The notes beneath the pieces were generated by a model. It did not search any database, was not told the DNA's origin, and saw only the letters and a list, made by a program, of their open reading frames with translations. From the NCBI GenBank assembly GCA_024364735.1, contig JAGFNQ010004729.1, positions 167,062 through 231,061 on the forward strand: DNA of 64,000 nt. Reading direction: 5' to 3'. Below are positions 44,327 through 56,143 of this stretch, piece after piece; the first letter of the stretch is position 1; each line of letters starts with the position of its first letter. Position numbers and translations under genes: made by a program. The stretch is from Boesenbergia rotunda (Eukaryota > Streptophyta > Magnoliopsida > Zingiberales > Zingiberaceae).

Positions 44327-46357
44327 TGATGGGTATGGCTTGGTGGGTTTCCCTAGCGAATACTTGGTCATCCTTGAGAGACCTCTCCATGTGTACGGAC
44401 TAAAATTTAATCTAAATGGAGACTCGTCTCCCAACAACCATCTCGCCATCGTATCGTTTGGAATGAATTACAACTTGGCCTATCACAAAGATCGAGCCTT
44501 GTAATTCCTCTAACCAAATGACTGTGGAAGAGACGACGAGTGGATCGTCGGTTTTTGTGTTTATTATCAGGGTCCAATTAATTAATTATTGAACATTAAT
44601 TAACAAATAATCAAACACAATAATTAATTAATTCTTCACATAAAATGATAAGAAAGACAAAGGATCCAAGGAAGAGTATATACCTTCAATTACCTTACGA
44701 TCTTCTACCGTATGACCCTCCCCTCTTAGATATCATGTGGGCGACAATCTACCAAGAACCATGGTCATCAAGTCGATCCCTTCTCCTTGCGCCAACCAAG
44801 CCCTAATCAAAGGGATGTCGCCGACCACTCCAAGAAGAAGACAATTCGAACACAAACCCTACTATCCCTCTCCTCCATCGCCAGTGCCTGAGTTTTGTAA
44901 CCTTGAGCAAAATTGTGAACAACTTCTCCTAAGCCATTGACCAAAATTGCAAAAAGCAACTTTACATAGCAGCTCTTGGTCAAAGTTGTGTGTGGCAACT
45001 TCTCACAGTGGCTCCTTCTCAAAGTTGCATGTGGCATGTTCTCACCACCATGAGCTTCCACTCCACCGAGGAGAAGAAATAGTTGTGTGGCAACTTCTCA
45101 CAGTGACTCCTCCTCAAAGTTGTGTGTGGCAACTTTTCACCGCCGTGAGATTCCTCTCCACCAAGGAGAAGAAATAGTTGCGTGGGTAACTTGAACACTG
45201 AGGAGAAGAATTGAGGGTGTCGCTTCTCCAAGTTGCGTCGCTTCTCCATGTTGCCATAAGCAACTTTGCAACTCTTCTTCTCCAATGGGAGAAAGTTGCT
45301 ATGAGCAACTTGTCCACTCCCATGAAAAAAGTTGCACTCCATGAAGGCGCCGCAAGCTTAGCCGTGAGAAGAGAAGAGAGAGTGAAGGAGAGGAGAAGGA
45401 GAGATTTTAGGGTTTTCTAGTGTTGGATTAATTATTAACTTGGTTTCATGCCACCATGGGGTATATATAGGGCTACGATAGAGACCATGAGGAGGAGTTG
45501 GATCTTGGCCTGCTAATGGATCCAAACTCGATCCATTAATGAATATTCATTCCACTATAGGATCCTCATTGAATTACCTCACCAACCCCATATTTACATA
45601 TGGGCTCCACCTATTATGAGTCATTCATCCCCCCGTGTTTAAGATATCGAATGCTCGTCGATTAATTTAAATTACTGACAATTTTAATTAATCATCTTTT
45701 GGCTCCTTGACTAGTACCACTCAACCTTATCATCATGTCGGATCAAACCACCTGCAGTGTTTAACATGATGAACCTTTTGAGCTCATCAAGGGGGCTTCA
45801 TCATCCCAACTCACCAGGACACGATTCCATCAATAATCAATAGCACACCATATAATTAATATTATTTCCCAACTTACCGGGCCTATCGATTTAACAGAAT
45901 AAATCTCGCCCTTTGGTAAATCAATGAAATAAATATTAATAATACATGTTCGTTATTATATCGGATTCAGGGATTATACTCCATAATAAATCCGAGATCC
46001 AATCCAATTATTAAGTTAGTACAAATTGGATAATCTCTTATTTTGGTCCTGCTCAATGGACACAAAGCACACTTGTGTAATTCTATGGTCTAGATAAACC
46101 ACACCTAATTACACTACAACCATCCCAATGGTTTGTCCAAATCCATCTCAGTTGTGAGCCTCTTACTTATACTATGCAAGGGACTGATAATACGATCATC
46201 CGTGTGTCACCACACAGCATGTTATCTACAGTGCACAGTATTGGACTTTTATGCATATACTATTGTAAACACGCATCTAGTGTTGTTGTGATTCTCTTTT
46301 CAAAATATAGATGAACTTATAAAAAACGAACAAGTCTTTTAGTATACACATCTAACA
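44327..46357 (-). mobile_element. 5' LTR of C
   Basis: TGATGGGTATGGC…CACATCTAACA, 2031 bp. It contains an extra ~450 bp not in the 3' LTR: imperfect repeats (AAAGTTG, GGCAACTTCTCAC, GGAGAAGAAATAGTTG; 44930-45340; a ~95-bp period near 45070-45180). Confidence 0.85.
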
Positions 46358-47508
46358 AGGACAAGATTCACATCCTAGATAATCAATATCGAGGCTTCAG
46401 TCCAGGGGGAGCCAATAGAAAACTATATACATAATTAGATAATCTTTTGCATGTTTTATTGAATTTTTGCTTGATGTTTGTTTATTTACTTTCTGCAAAA
46501 ATGTCATGCATAGGTTAGAAATGGTTAGATAAGGATCTGACTCGGTTGAAACTTGCACAACCTAGTATTAGATTGGGGTGAGATGATAGTATGTTAGGGA
46601 AGCCTGTCTAAGAAGTCAAGTAGGGTAAGTCATACCCTATTTGGTCTTTTTAGTCTGGTGGAACTAGCCAAAGAAACCTCGCTTCATCCTCGACTAGTTA
46701 GACTAGGGACCTGGAAGTCAATTATTGAAATCTAGTTTCAAATTACTAATTGTTAAACTTGAATCAAACACATGGTTCAATCAAATCATAGTTCATAACC
46801 TAAATTCAAAGATAAAATTTGACGCATCTAGCAAAACAAATAAGGGTTCCCTGTTTAGTCACTTGGAAATGGGTGAAATGCTTAGGGGATAAAATATTAG
46901 TCCAACCCAACCAACCTGACATCTAATAAATTTTACGTTATTAATATACTCAATCTAAAATTTAAATTTCAAACTCAACTTAAATTTAATCTTTCAATAT
47001 TTTAAACTAAAACATTTTTTTCCAAAATTTTAAACTTAATTATTTTTCAAATTTTAACTTACCCATTATTTCAAATTTTAGCTTTAACATTTTTCATAAT
47101 CTAACTTAAACATTTTCCAAATCAAAACATAATAATTTTTCATAATTTAAACTTATCATTTCAAAATTAAAACTAATTTTTCAGAATTTAATATTTAATA
47201 ATTAATTTTAAACTTTAATTCAACATTTTCAAAATTCAAACAAAACTTATTTATTTAAAATTTAAATTTAACTTTTTAATTAATTTTAAAATCTTCAAAA
47301 ATCAAATTTAACTTTTCAAACTAAGATCATTGTACTCAAACTTATTCATTAAATGTTAATAACATAATTTTTACAAACATTTCTATACAAAGAAATTCTT
47401 TTGGACAATCATTTTTTAAATAAGTTTCGCAAAAGTAACCTAGGGATTCACTTAGTTTTTTTTATTTTCACTTTGTAAAATATTTACAGTTCCAGCTTTG
47501 ATATATAT
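46358..47508 (+). mobile_element. SIRE-like internal fragment between LTRs C and D
   Basis: GGCTTCAGTCCAGGGGGAGC and the TTAGGGAAGCCTG…TTGTTAAACTTGAATC part match 4760-5160. The rest is A/T-rich. The last ~60 bp ends in a PBS-like CAGCTTTGATATA just left of LTR D. No coding. Confidence 0.6.
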
Positions 47509-49302
47509 TGTTGGGTATGACTTGGCGGGTTTCCTAAGTGAATGTCTGGTCGTCCTTGAGTGACCTCTCCATGTCTACAGATTAAATATTAATCCGAATA
47601 GAGACCAATCTCCCAAACGACCGTCGCATCATCGTATCAATTGATTCAAGTTACAACTTAGCCAAACTCAATGTTTGCACCTTGTAACTTGCCTAACCAA
47701 TTGACCGCGGAAAAGACGACAAGCGGATTGATGATTTTTGTGTTTATTTTCGGGGTCCAATAATTAATTATCAACAATTAATTAAGTAAATAATTAAACA
47801 TGATAATTAATTAAAACATCACATGAAATAATAGAATTAACAAAGGAGCCAAGAGAGAAATATATCTCTCTTTACCTTACGATCTTCTACCGTGTGACCC
47901 TCCCCTCTTGGACGTCGTGTGGGCGATGCTCTACCAAGAACTGGAATCACCAAGGGCCTCCAATTAAACTCTTCTTCACGCGTCGATCAAAACCCTAGTC
48001 AAGGGTTCACCATCGGCCACTTCCTCCTCCCAATTCCCAGAGAGGAAGATGAAGAAGTAGAAGAAGAAGAAGAGAAACTAGCCTCTCCTTCCCAAAACAA
48101 GTCGCTTATCCCCTTTTCTTCTCCCTTACTTACGGCGCCACCTTCACCAAGAGAAGGAGTTTCTTTCTCCACAACCCTAGGCGTTTTCTCTTCTTCTTGC
48201 TGCCATGCACAACAAAAGGAAGAGGCAGACTCCTCCTTGTCCTTGTGACTTTTGGCCAAGAGGGAGAGAGGAGGATGGGAAGAAAAGAGGAAGAGATCCT
48301 CACTTCCACTTGCGTCGGCCGGTTGACCTAGGAGAGAGAAGAGGGGGAGAAAAGAAAAGCCTTGGTTTGGATGACCAATTGGACTACCCTTGGTTTCATG
48401 ATTCCATGGGGTATATATAGGGCTACGATAGGGACCATGAGGAGGAGTTGGGTCTTAGCCCGCTAATAGATCCAAATCCGATCCATTAATGATGATTCAT
48501 TCCACTAAAGGATCTCCATTGAACTTCCTCACGCACCCCATATTTTCATATGAGCTCCACCTATTATTAGTGCATCCATCTCCCCGTGCTTAAGATATCA
48601 AATGTTGGTCGATTAATTTTAATTATTGACAATTTTAATTAATCAATGTCTATCTCCTTGACTAGTACCACTCATCCTTATCATCATGTTGAACCAAGTC
48701 CACCTGCAGGTTTTAACATGATGAACCTTATGACCTCATCAAGGGGGCATCATCATCCCGACTCACCAGGACATGGATTCCATCTATAATCAATGACACA
48801 CCATGTAAATAATATTATTTTCCAACTTACCGGGCCTATCGATTTAGCAGAATAATTCTCGCCCACTGATAAATCAAAGAAATAACTACTAAGTACACGT
48901 GCCCGTTATTATATCGGGATTCAGAGCATGTACTCCATAATAAACCAAGGTATGATCCAATTATAAAGTCAGTATAAATTGGATCACCTCTATGTAGATC
49001 CTGCTCAATGCACACAAAGAGCACTAGTATAATTCTATGGTCAAGATAAACCACACCTAATTACAGTACAACCATCCCGATGGTTAGTTCAACTCCATCT
49101 CGGTTGTGAGCCTCAACTTATACTCTACAAGGGATTCATAACATGATCATCTGTGTGTTACCACACACCATGTTATCTACAATGAAATGTATCAGATGGT
49201 TATGCACATACTAATATAAACATGCAATAGTGTTGTTGTGATTCTCTTTCAGAATGTAGATGTTCATAGAAAAGGACAAGTCTTTTAGTATACATCCTAA
49301 CA
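47509..49302 (-). mobile_element. LTR of Copia D
   Basis: TGTTGGGTATGAC…TACATCCTAACA, 1794 bp, followed by the reversed PPT (ATCTCCCACATATAC), so it is D's 3' LTR. It also has a PBS-like sequence on its left, as a 5' LTR would have. Same family as LTR C with a different ~300-bp middle part (GAAGAAGAAG-rich, 48030-48240). Confidence 0.85.
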
Positions 49303-50305
49303 ATCTCCCACATATACTCAATGCTATGCTGCCCTCCCAGTGCCATACATCTGACTCCCATATCCTCCATATGCCGATCAAAAGCTCTTGCCGGAATGGC
49401 CTTAGTGAAAGGATTCACCAGGTTCTCCTCCGTTGCAATCTTAGTGATAGCTACTTCTCCTTGCTTTACGATTTCTCGTATCAGGTGGTACTTGTGCTCT
49501 ATGTGTTTACTCGCCTTATGGGCTAGTGGTTCCTTTGAGTTTGTAACTGCACCACTGTTATCACAATATATTGTGATAGATCTGGGCAAACCAGGAATCA
49601 CATCCAAGTCCATCATGAAGTTCCTGAGCCATACAGCTTCCTTGGATGCCTCTGAGGCTGCCACAGACTCAGCATCCATAGTGGAGTCAACCACGCATTT
49701 CATCTTGACACTCCTCCATACTATGGCTCCACCTCCTAATGTAAACACAAACCCTGAGGTAGACTTACTTTTGTCCCTATCCGATTGGAAGTCTGAATCT
49801 ATATAACCCACAGGGATTAATTGGTCTGCCCGGTAATCTAGCATATAAACCCTAGTCCTTCTCAAGTACTTCAGTATATGCTTTACCGCAGTCCAATGTC
49901 CTTGTCCAGGGTTACTCTGATATCTGCTAACCATGCCCACAACAAAGAAAATATCCGGTCTCGTACACAACATAACATACATGAGGCTACCTACAGCCGA
50001 TGCATAAGGAACTGCCTTCATCTCCTCTATCTCCTTTGATGTTTTAGGACACATCTATTTAGATAGAGGATCTCCATGCCTGAAAGGTAGAAAACCTTTC
50101 TTAGAGTTTTCCATGCTAAAACGAGCCAGGACGGTGTCTATGTATGAAGCTTGAGATAAGTACAATATCCTTTTCTGGCTATCTCTTATAACCTTGATCT
50201 CAAGGATGTGCCCTGCTTCTCCCATGTCATTCATATCGAACTGTTTGGACAACCATACCCTTACGTCTGACAACACTTTGATATTGTTCCCAATGAGCAA
50301 TATGT
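49200..50305 (-). pseudogene. RT C-terminal half and RNase H of D
   Basis: One frame with a single stop (50055-50057). It starts at the RT box VDDILLIGNN, then VWLSKQFDMNDMGEAGHIL, YIDTVLARFSM, SAVGSLMYVMLCTRPDI (RT end), SDFQSDRDKSKSTSGF, a DAESVAASEA block with the catalytic Glu, IYCDNSGAVTN with a catalytic Asp, KHIEHKYHLIREI and ENLVNPFTKAI. The frame passes through EYMWEIVR, which is encoded by the PPT, and stops about 100 bp inside the LTR. The front half of RT is deleted. Confidence 0.85.
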
Positions 50306-50581
50306 CATCTACCCCTTGGCCTTGAAAGACCTCTTGGACGTCTTACCTTCCAAGCAAGATTCACAGGTTGGGAAGTCTTCCACCACCAATGAACCCAGGG
50401 GCCCATCGGCTATCAACCTCAAAATCCTAGTAAGGTTAATATGACCAAGCCTAAGATGCCAAAGATATGTCTGGATCATTTTAGAAGGTTCTTTTATATT
50501 ATTTTGGTTAGATGATGAGCTATTAGTTTCTATTTGCATTGTGGGAGCTTTTGGTTCTAGAGTATACAAATTGCCAACCAT
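50306..50581 (-). pseudogene. integrase zinc region of D
   Basis: LWHLRLGHINLTR and FPTCESCLEGKTSKR give a complete HHCC-type N-terminal domain. The DDE core is missing: after KAKG the sequence jumps straight to the RT box. Confidence 0.85.
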
Positions 50582-50722
50582 AGTACCCGAACAGATAATC
50601 TCTCTATTTTTTTATAACAACTTTGTCATTAAAAGTAATAGAATATCCATCCTTTATTAATCTAGAAACTGAAACAGGGTTCTTTCAAAAAGAGGGTACA
50701 TATAAGCAATTTCTCAAAACCA

Positions 50723-51160
50723 AAACTTTATTCCTATCAAACGACAAATAAATGTCTCCCACTGTAATAGTCGCCACCTTTGTCGCATTGCCCATATAGA
50801 CGATGATTTCCCCATTAGCTAGTCATTAGGTTTCCTGGAACCCCTGCAAAGAGTTACAGACATGATCAGTGTCTCCCAAATCTACACACCAAGTTCTGGT
50901 AGATAACATCGCTAAACATGTTTCAACGACTAAACACGAAGAAACTTTATTCCTATCAAACGACAAATAAATGTCTCCCACTGTAATAGTCGCCACCTCT
51001 GTCACATTGCCCATGTAGATGATGATTTCCCCATCACCTAGCTGTTGGGTTTCCTGGAACCCCTGCAAAGAGTTACAGACATGATCAGTGGCTCCCAAAT
51101 CTGCACACCAGGTTCTGGTAGATAATACCGCTAAACATGTTCCAATGCCAATGTCCAGTT
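50723..51160 (-). repeat. 219-bp tandem duplication spanning the protease active site of D
   Basis: AAACTTTATTCC begins at 50723 and again at 50942. Each copy encodes DHVCNSLQGFQET and DIYLSFDRNK. 219 bp is 73 codons, so the frame is kept through much of it. The active site reads D-L-G where the family has D-S/T-G. Confidence 0.85.
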
Positions 51161-51164
51161 TGCT

Positions 51165-51526
51165 TGCACGTGAAGCACTTGCCTCTCGGCTTCTTCATGC
51201 CAGTTTGAGGTCCCTACGATCCAGCTGGCTTCTTGGACCCACCTTGTTACTTCTTCTTCCTGCCTTTTGGCACAGAAGTAGAAACCCTCTGAGTAACCAA
51301 GGCCTGTGAACTATGACGAAAACGCCCCTCTGTCGCCTGGAGTTCTACCAGCAGTTCCCCCAACGTATATGTACATTTGTTCATATTGTAGTTGAGCGGG
51401 AACTTCTCAAAACTCCTAGGCAGAGACTGGAGATTGATATCGACATGGGTTGCCCAGTCGATCTCTGCTCCAAGGACCTCAATCTCATTGAGGTCGGCCA
51501 TCATCATAAGGACATGATCCCTCACG
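51165..51526 (-). pseudogene. gag C-terminal part of D
   Basis: MADLNEIEVLGAEIDWATHV, LPRSFEKFPLNYNMNK and LGELLVELQATEG are typical Tork/Angela gag blocks. The zinc-knuckle part after GRKKK is degenerate. The N-terminal side is cut by the Gypsy-type LTR at 51527. Confidence 0.85.
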
Positions 51527-53156
51527 TGTAACGCCCGTAAAATCCTCTCAATATTTCTCTTTAAAATATTGATCATGCCTATATGGATTCTTGAGTAACA
51601 TATGAATACTAGCATGAACCTTAGCATGATTTCTTATATAGATTAAAAAGCTAAGTACTAATGGGTCTTACATGGGCTCTTCTAGTACCATGACTATTAG
51701 TGGACCTTAGGTAGAATTTTAACATAGATTGGAATGAATTCCAATTAGGAATATTAGCATAACTCTTGATGGGCTCTTATGTGGGCTTTGCCAAAAGCAA
51801 GACTAAATGGGATAAAAAGAAAGTGCATGCACCAAGGATTAAAGCTTGGACCTAGAGCCTCATCATGCATGTACTAACTAATTCACCTAGCAAGGGAGTT
51901 CTATTGGAAAACGAAGAAGAATTTAGTTGAGGCTAAAGGAAGGTGAAGAGGCACCATGTGAAGAGACACCATGCTCATTCACATAGAATAAAAAGGTTGG
52001 ATGAGAAGTGAAGAGGCTTAAGTTACTTTTCTTCCACCAAGGCTCTTCCTCTTCTCTCTTCTTCCTCCTCCTTTCCTCCTTCTTGCCGTGAGCCACAAGG
52101 AGCTTTTCCCCTTGGAGAACTTCACAAGAAGACTCCCTCTTGAAGATCCAACTTTTTCTACAAGGCTACAAGGGCAAGGAGTGATCTAAAGTCAAGAACG
52201 TTTTCATTTTCAATCTCTATTCAAGGTTGATAACCAAGATAAAGAGAAGTAAGACTCCCTCACCTGTGGTATAATAGTTTTCTATGCTGTCTATCATGAT
52301 TTAAGTTTTGTTTGGGATCTATGTTGAGAAAACTATGGATTAGGGTTTCTACAAGTTTCGCCAAGCATGGTTTTTGGGTTTGGGATGATGTTAAAACCTC
52401 ACTTATGATTCCTAATGCTTTCTCATGATAAATAAAGAATAAATTATGAGTTGTGAAAATTTTGTAGCACCCTAAGACCATACAAGTTTCGGCCACCTCT
52501 TCCCCTTCATGGTTAGAATTAAATCTAAACAAGGTTTTGGCCAAGACAAGGTTTAAGGCTAGGAATTAGGGTCAGCCCCAATCATGTATTCTAATGGCTT
52601 CCTAGGGCATTATATGTATTGTATGGGTGTTATGTTAATTATGGTACCTCACATGTCACTTGAATATTGGAACTTCCATCTTCTAGGGTTTCGGCCAAGC
52701 TCCAATTTTAGGGTTTGGGTTAGTCTAAGATTTCAAGTATACTTGTTTATGGCTTATTATGATGTATATATGTTCAAGCATGTTGTATGAATTTTATGTT
52801 ACCTAAAACCCTAACTTTATGTGCTATGCATCATGACCTTGTATGCTTATATTACGTGCCATGTTTAGTAGGTTTTATTTATGGATGTTTTACACCATAT
52901 ACCATGAACACATGTGTTGTGAAGTATGTATCATGTTTATGTAGAATTGTGCATGCATTAGGTTAAATGCCTTGAACATATGTATATTAGGGTTATGTAG
53001 ACCTATGCATGTTTTATGTTGAATGTCATGAACCTATGTAGTATGTATCATGTTCATATGGATCCTACCCATGGATGCTTTATGATAGATACCATGATCA
53101 TGTATGCTATGTGATATGTGCCATGTATGTAATGCATGTTTACCTTATGTACCATG
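51527..53156 (+). mobile_element. Gypsy-type LTR fragment, sense
   Basis: TGTAACGCCCGTAAAATCC…ATATTTCTCTTTAAAATATT is the reverse complement of the right ends of 33713-37214 and 57814-61313. It has CT-rich 5'UTR-like sequence at 52020-52100 and GTAAGACTCCCTCACCTGTG at 52252. It is cut at 53157 by LTR G; the other half is outside the window or lost. Confidence 0.8.
51836..51889 (-). other. tRNA-like segment, minus strand
   Basis: On minus: A box TAGGTGAATTAG from 51889 and a degenerate B box GCTTTAATCC from 51845, 44 nt apart. Confidence 0.5.
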
Positions 53157-54341
53157 TGTTAGTAATATGAGAGTAGTGTCCTAAGGCAATCGCCTTATGA
53201 TTGTAAATATTTATTTTAATAAATGAAAATTCACTATTTGAGTATACATGTTTGTGTATTTGATTGGGATCTTAAACTCATTTACTGAATGTCCGCAATA
53301 CAATTCACAGCATGAGAGAATTTGTGATGGAATCACAACTAGTGATAATCTCTACATGTGCAATTGTGAAGTATTGAAAATATTCCTAGTCGATGAATTG
53401 ATAAATACGGACACTATCAATTCTGTTGAGACTAGCATGGGTTATTCTCTAATCAGCTGATTCTCACTGGCTGGTGACATTGGGATGTCCGGAGATAAAC
53501 ATGAATGCTAGTTAAGGGAACTAGTTCATTGGAGTGACTAGCTGTAAAACTTCATATGGTAATCTACATATAGATATGTCAATGAAAGTTCTTACTGCAG
53601 CTTAAGTGCGATGTTCCTTTGACTTGCGGTGTTCAAGTCATCTTGGTCATGAAGACTTATACTTTGACATCTTAAGCAAGCATCTCCAAGGAGGTGTCGA
53701 CCCAGGATGGTTGGGTATAAGCCGAAGTGCCCGACGATGTTTGAACAACCTACAATGGATTCACCACTCCTTGCGAGGAGATGTATACCCAAGGCCTATC
53801 GTCGGATTGTTACTCGAAGCCTCTGGCCAGAGCATCACATGTTCCGAGTTTGAATCTCTAGGAAACATGAGACTAATTAGAATCCGTTGGATGAGAAAGA
53901 CATTACTTGGGCTAGGTGTGACGTGGTCAGCCTAGTGGGGACTAACACACATAGACCGTGTCCTGAACCAAGTGGGTATAAGATGGTAAAGGGAATGGGA
54001 CATGATTCATTAGAGCTGCTGAAGGGTTTCAGAATTATTTCTGAGGTCAACCGTTGATCTTTCGATTAATTAGGGGTCATGATGTACTACTAGGTGCCAC
54101 TCATGATCGTTCTATAATTGGTTGATTATAGACGGCCAACATAAATCGAAAGCCTATTTAGTCACACGCACTACTAGTAATCCGAGGGATTTAAAACGAG
54201 TTGAAAATTAGATTTTCCAATCAAGAGAAATAAGTCGAATCTGAATTTATCAAAGGCGCATCGGAAGCTTAAAATGGCTAAGTCTTTAGAAGGCTTATTA
54301 GACGAATTAAAAGAGTTTAATTCGTAATGGGTTTGGCTTGG

Positions 54342-54390
54342 TGTGGCCGGCCGAAGAGGGTGCCCACCCTCTTTGGTTTGGCCGGCCACA
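54342..54390. repeat. GGCCGGCC hairpin in LTR G
   Basis: TGTGGCCGGCC and GGCCGGCCACA arms with an inner AAGAGGGTG-CC-CACCCTCTT stem. Confidence 0.8.
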
Positions 54391-54499
54391 ATAAAGGAGG
54401 AAAACCAATTTATTTGATTTAAATTATAAAATAAATCAAGCACAATTTATTTTATAAAATTATGGATAAAGAAATTTATATAAAAAAATTTATATAAAG

Positions 54500-54840
54500 A
54501 AATTTATTTTCATGGAAATTAAAATAAACCTTGGATTAGTTTATTTTATAAAATCAATTATGAATTGATTTTTCCATGATAAGAAAAATTTATATAATAA
54601 ATTTATTCTTTTTATGGAAATTAAAATGAACCATGGATTGATTTATTTTATTTTATAAAATCAATTATGAATTGATTTTCCATGATAAGAAAATTTATAT
54701 AATAAATTTATTCTTTTTTATGGAAATTAAAATGAACCATGGATTGGTTTATTTTATTTTATAAAATTAATTATGAATTGATTTTTCCATGATAAGAAAA
54801 ATTTATAATAAATTTTATTCTATAATAAAAGGGGAGACAT
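54500..54840. repeat. ~105-bp tandem repeat, three units, LTR G
   Basis: Unit landmarks: CCATGGATTG, TTTATTTTATAAAAT, AATTATGAATTGATTTT, CCATGATAAGAAAA, TTTATGGAAATTAAAAT; starts near 54529, 54631 and 54737. Confidence 0.8.
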
Positions 54841-54968
54841 GGTTGTTTTTATTATAAATAGAGTTATAATAAAAACTTGGTATAACGGAATAATTCATAG
54901 AAAATTTATAAAGATAAATTTCTTATGAAAAATTCCGTTAAGAGGAGACTTGGCGATAAAGAGGCTAC

Positions 54969-54976
54969 TATATAAA
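54969..54976 (+). promoter_or_regulatory. TATA box of LTR G
   Basis: TATATAAA followed by GG, about 590 bp before the LTR end. CT-rich leader sequence follows at 55020-55110. Confidence 0.65.
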
Positions 54977-55564
54977 GGTGCATAAGCAAGGCTTGGAAAT
55001 CAATTCAAGTGATCAAGGATTCTTGCCTAGCCTCTCTTCCTCTCCTTCTCTCCCTCTCCCTCTAGGGCCGACGCTCTCTCCATCCCTCTAGGGCCGGCGC
55101 CACCTTCCCTTGCCGTGAGCCACCACCAAGACGAAGCGGGTCGCGACTCCTTCCTTCCTTCACGGAATCTTGATTCCGTTACTTGGTGGTTAGTTTCCAT
55201 CTCTCTCTCTTGATATTCTAGTTGTGCCTTTGGAGAATCTAGTAGTTCTTGTCGGCACGAAACTCGTGGCTTTGCGAAGTCATCCCGAAGAGAACTCGGC
55301 GTGGACGCGAATAGAGGCGAAGCTTCTAAGGGACGCCATGGTTGGATCTCGTCCCTTACTTCGAGTTACGTGAGGTATTGAGTAAATTAGTTTACTTTCT
55401 GTAAAATTTTAATTTATGATCATGTCCACACATCATAAGGTTGCATGCTAGATACGTGGTTAAAATAATTTGAGAAATTATTTATGCTAATTCTTCCGCT
55501 GCACGTAATTATTTTTTTAAATTACCAACCCGTATCCATGTCAACATGCACCCGATCCCAACAG

Positions 55565-55579
55565 TGGTATCAGAGCCGG
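55565..55579 (+). other. primer-binding site of G
   Basis: TGGTATCAGAGCCGG, a perfect 12-base match to the plant initiator-Met PBS, two bases after the LTR. Confidence 0.95.
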
Positions 55580-56009
55580 TTAGTGTTCGACATAATCATA
55601 TAATTGATTTGCGAAAAACTTTGTCATGATCTCAATTTTGGAAAATTTTCCAATTATGGAAACTTTCCAATTATGATAAATTTTTGATTTAGGAATTTCA
55701 AATTTGGAAATCCTCATGAAATTTCACAAACTTTTGAAATATCCTAGTTTCTGAAATTTTATGATAATTGTGAAAACTTCTCATTTTTGGAAACTTTCCA
55801 ATTTTGGAAATTTCCTATTTTGGAAAATTTTCAACTTTGGAAATATGTAAGTTTTCTTTGTACCAGAAACTTACAATTATTCTGAAAACCTGTTATGAAA
55901 TCTCGCAATTTTGGGCACTTTCTTTCAAGAAAGTCTAGAAAAATTTATGGATCATTAATTGATAATTTAAATTCGAATTGGTTTTAAATTATTAACAAAA
56001 TTCTTTATT

Positions 56010-56037
56010 TTGGATTGAGCCTCGGGGAGCCGTCCAA
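56010..56037 (+). promoter_or_regulatory. leader stem-loop 1 of G
   Basis: TTGGA (56010-56014) pairs TCCAA (56033-56037) around an 18-nt loop containing GCCTCGGGGAGC (56019-56030). Confidence 0.6.
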
Positions 56038-56081
56038 TTTAAAGTTAGTTGTTGTAATTTAATTTCCCATTTTGAATTAAA

Positions 56082-56138
56082 TTGTCATATTTAATTTGGT
56101 TATGCCTCGGGGAGCGGACCAAATTGGATTTACGACAA
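56082..56138 (+). promoter_or_regulatory. leader stem-loop 2 of G
   Basis: AATTTGGT (56093-56100) pairs ACCAAATT (56118-56125) around a 17-nt loop with GCCTCGGGGAGC (56104-56115). An outer TTGTC/GACAA pairing extends it. Confidence 0.7.
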
Positions 56139-56143
56139 ATTTC

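Larger units (their letters stand above)
37512..46357 (-). mobile_element. Copia element C (Tork/Angela-like), decayed
   Basis: In minus order: 5' LTR 44327-46357, PBS, leader with a solo LTR, gag, protease trace, integrase, RT, RNase H, PPT, truncated 3' LTR 37512-38662. The frames are short and broken. The gag start MTFNPIATILKENKLAGPNY and the PPT AGTGGGAGAT suggest Tork/Angela; this is inference. Confidence 0.8.
53157..55563 (+). mobile_element. 5' LTR of G
   Basis: TGTTAGTAATATGAG…GATCCCAACA, 2407 bp, ended by the PBS. The TATA box is at 54969-54976. Three ~105-bp tandem units occur at 54500-54840 and a GGCCGGCC hairpin at 54342-54390. Confidence 0.85.

Noticed and set aside
44807..45342. 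Overlapping minus-strand ORFs with repeated LPHTTL-like units
   Set aside because: They arise from the tandem repeats in LTR C and are absent from the partner LTR.
47919..48248. 109-codon + strand ORF with Glu-rich tract
   Set aside because: It lies inside LTR D antisense to it; the Glu run is a GAAGAAGAAG microsatellite.
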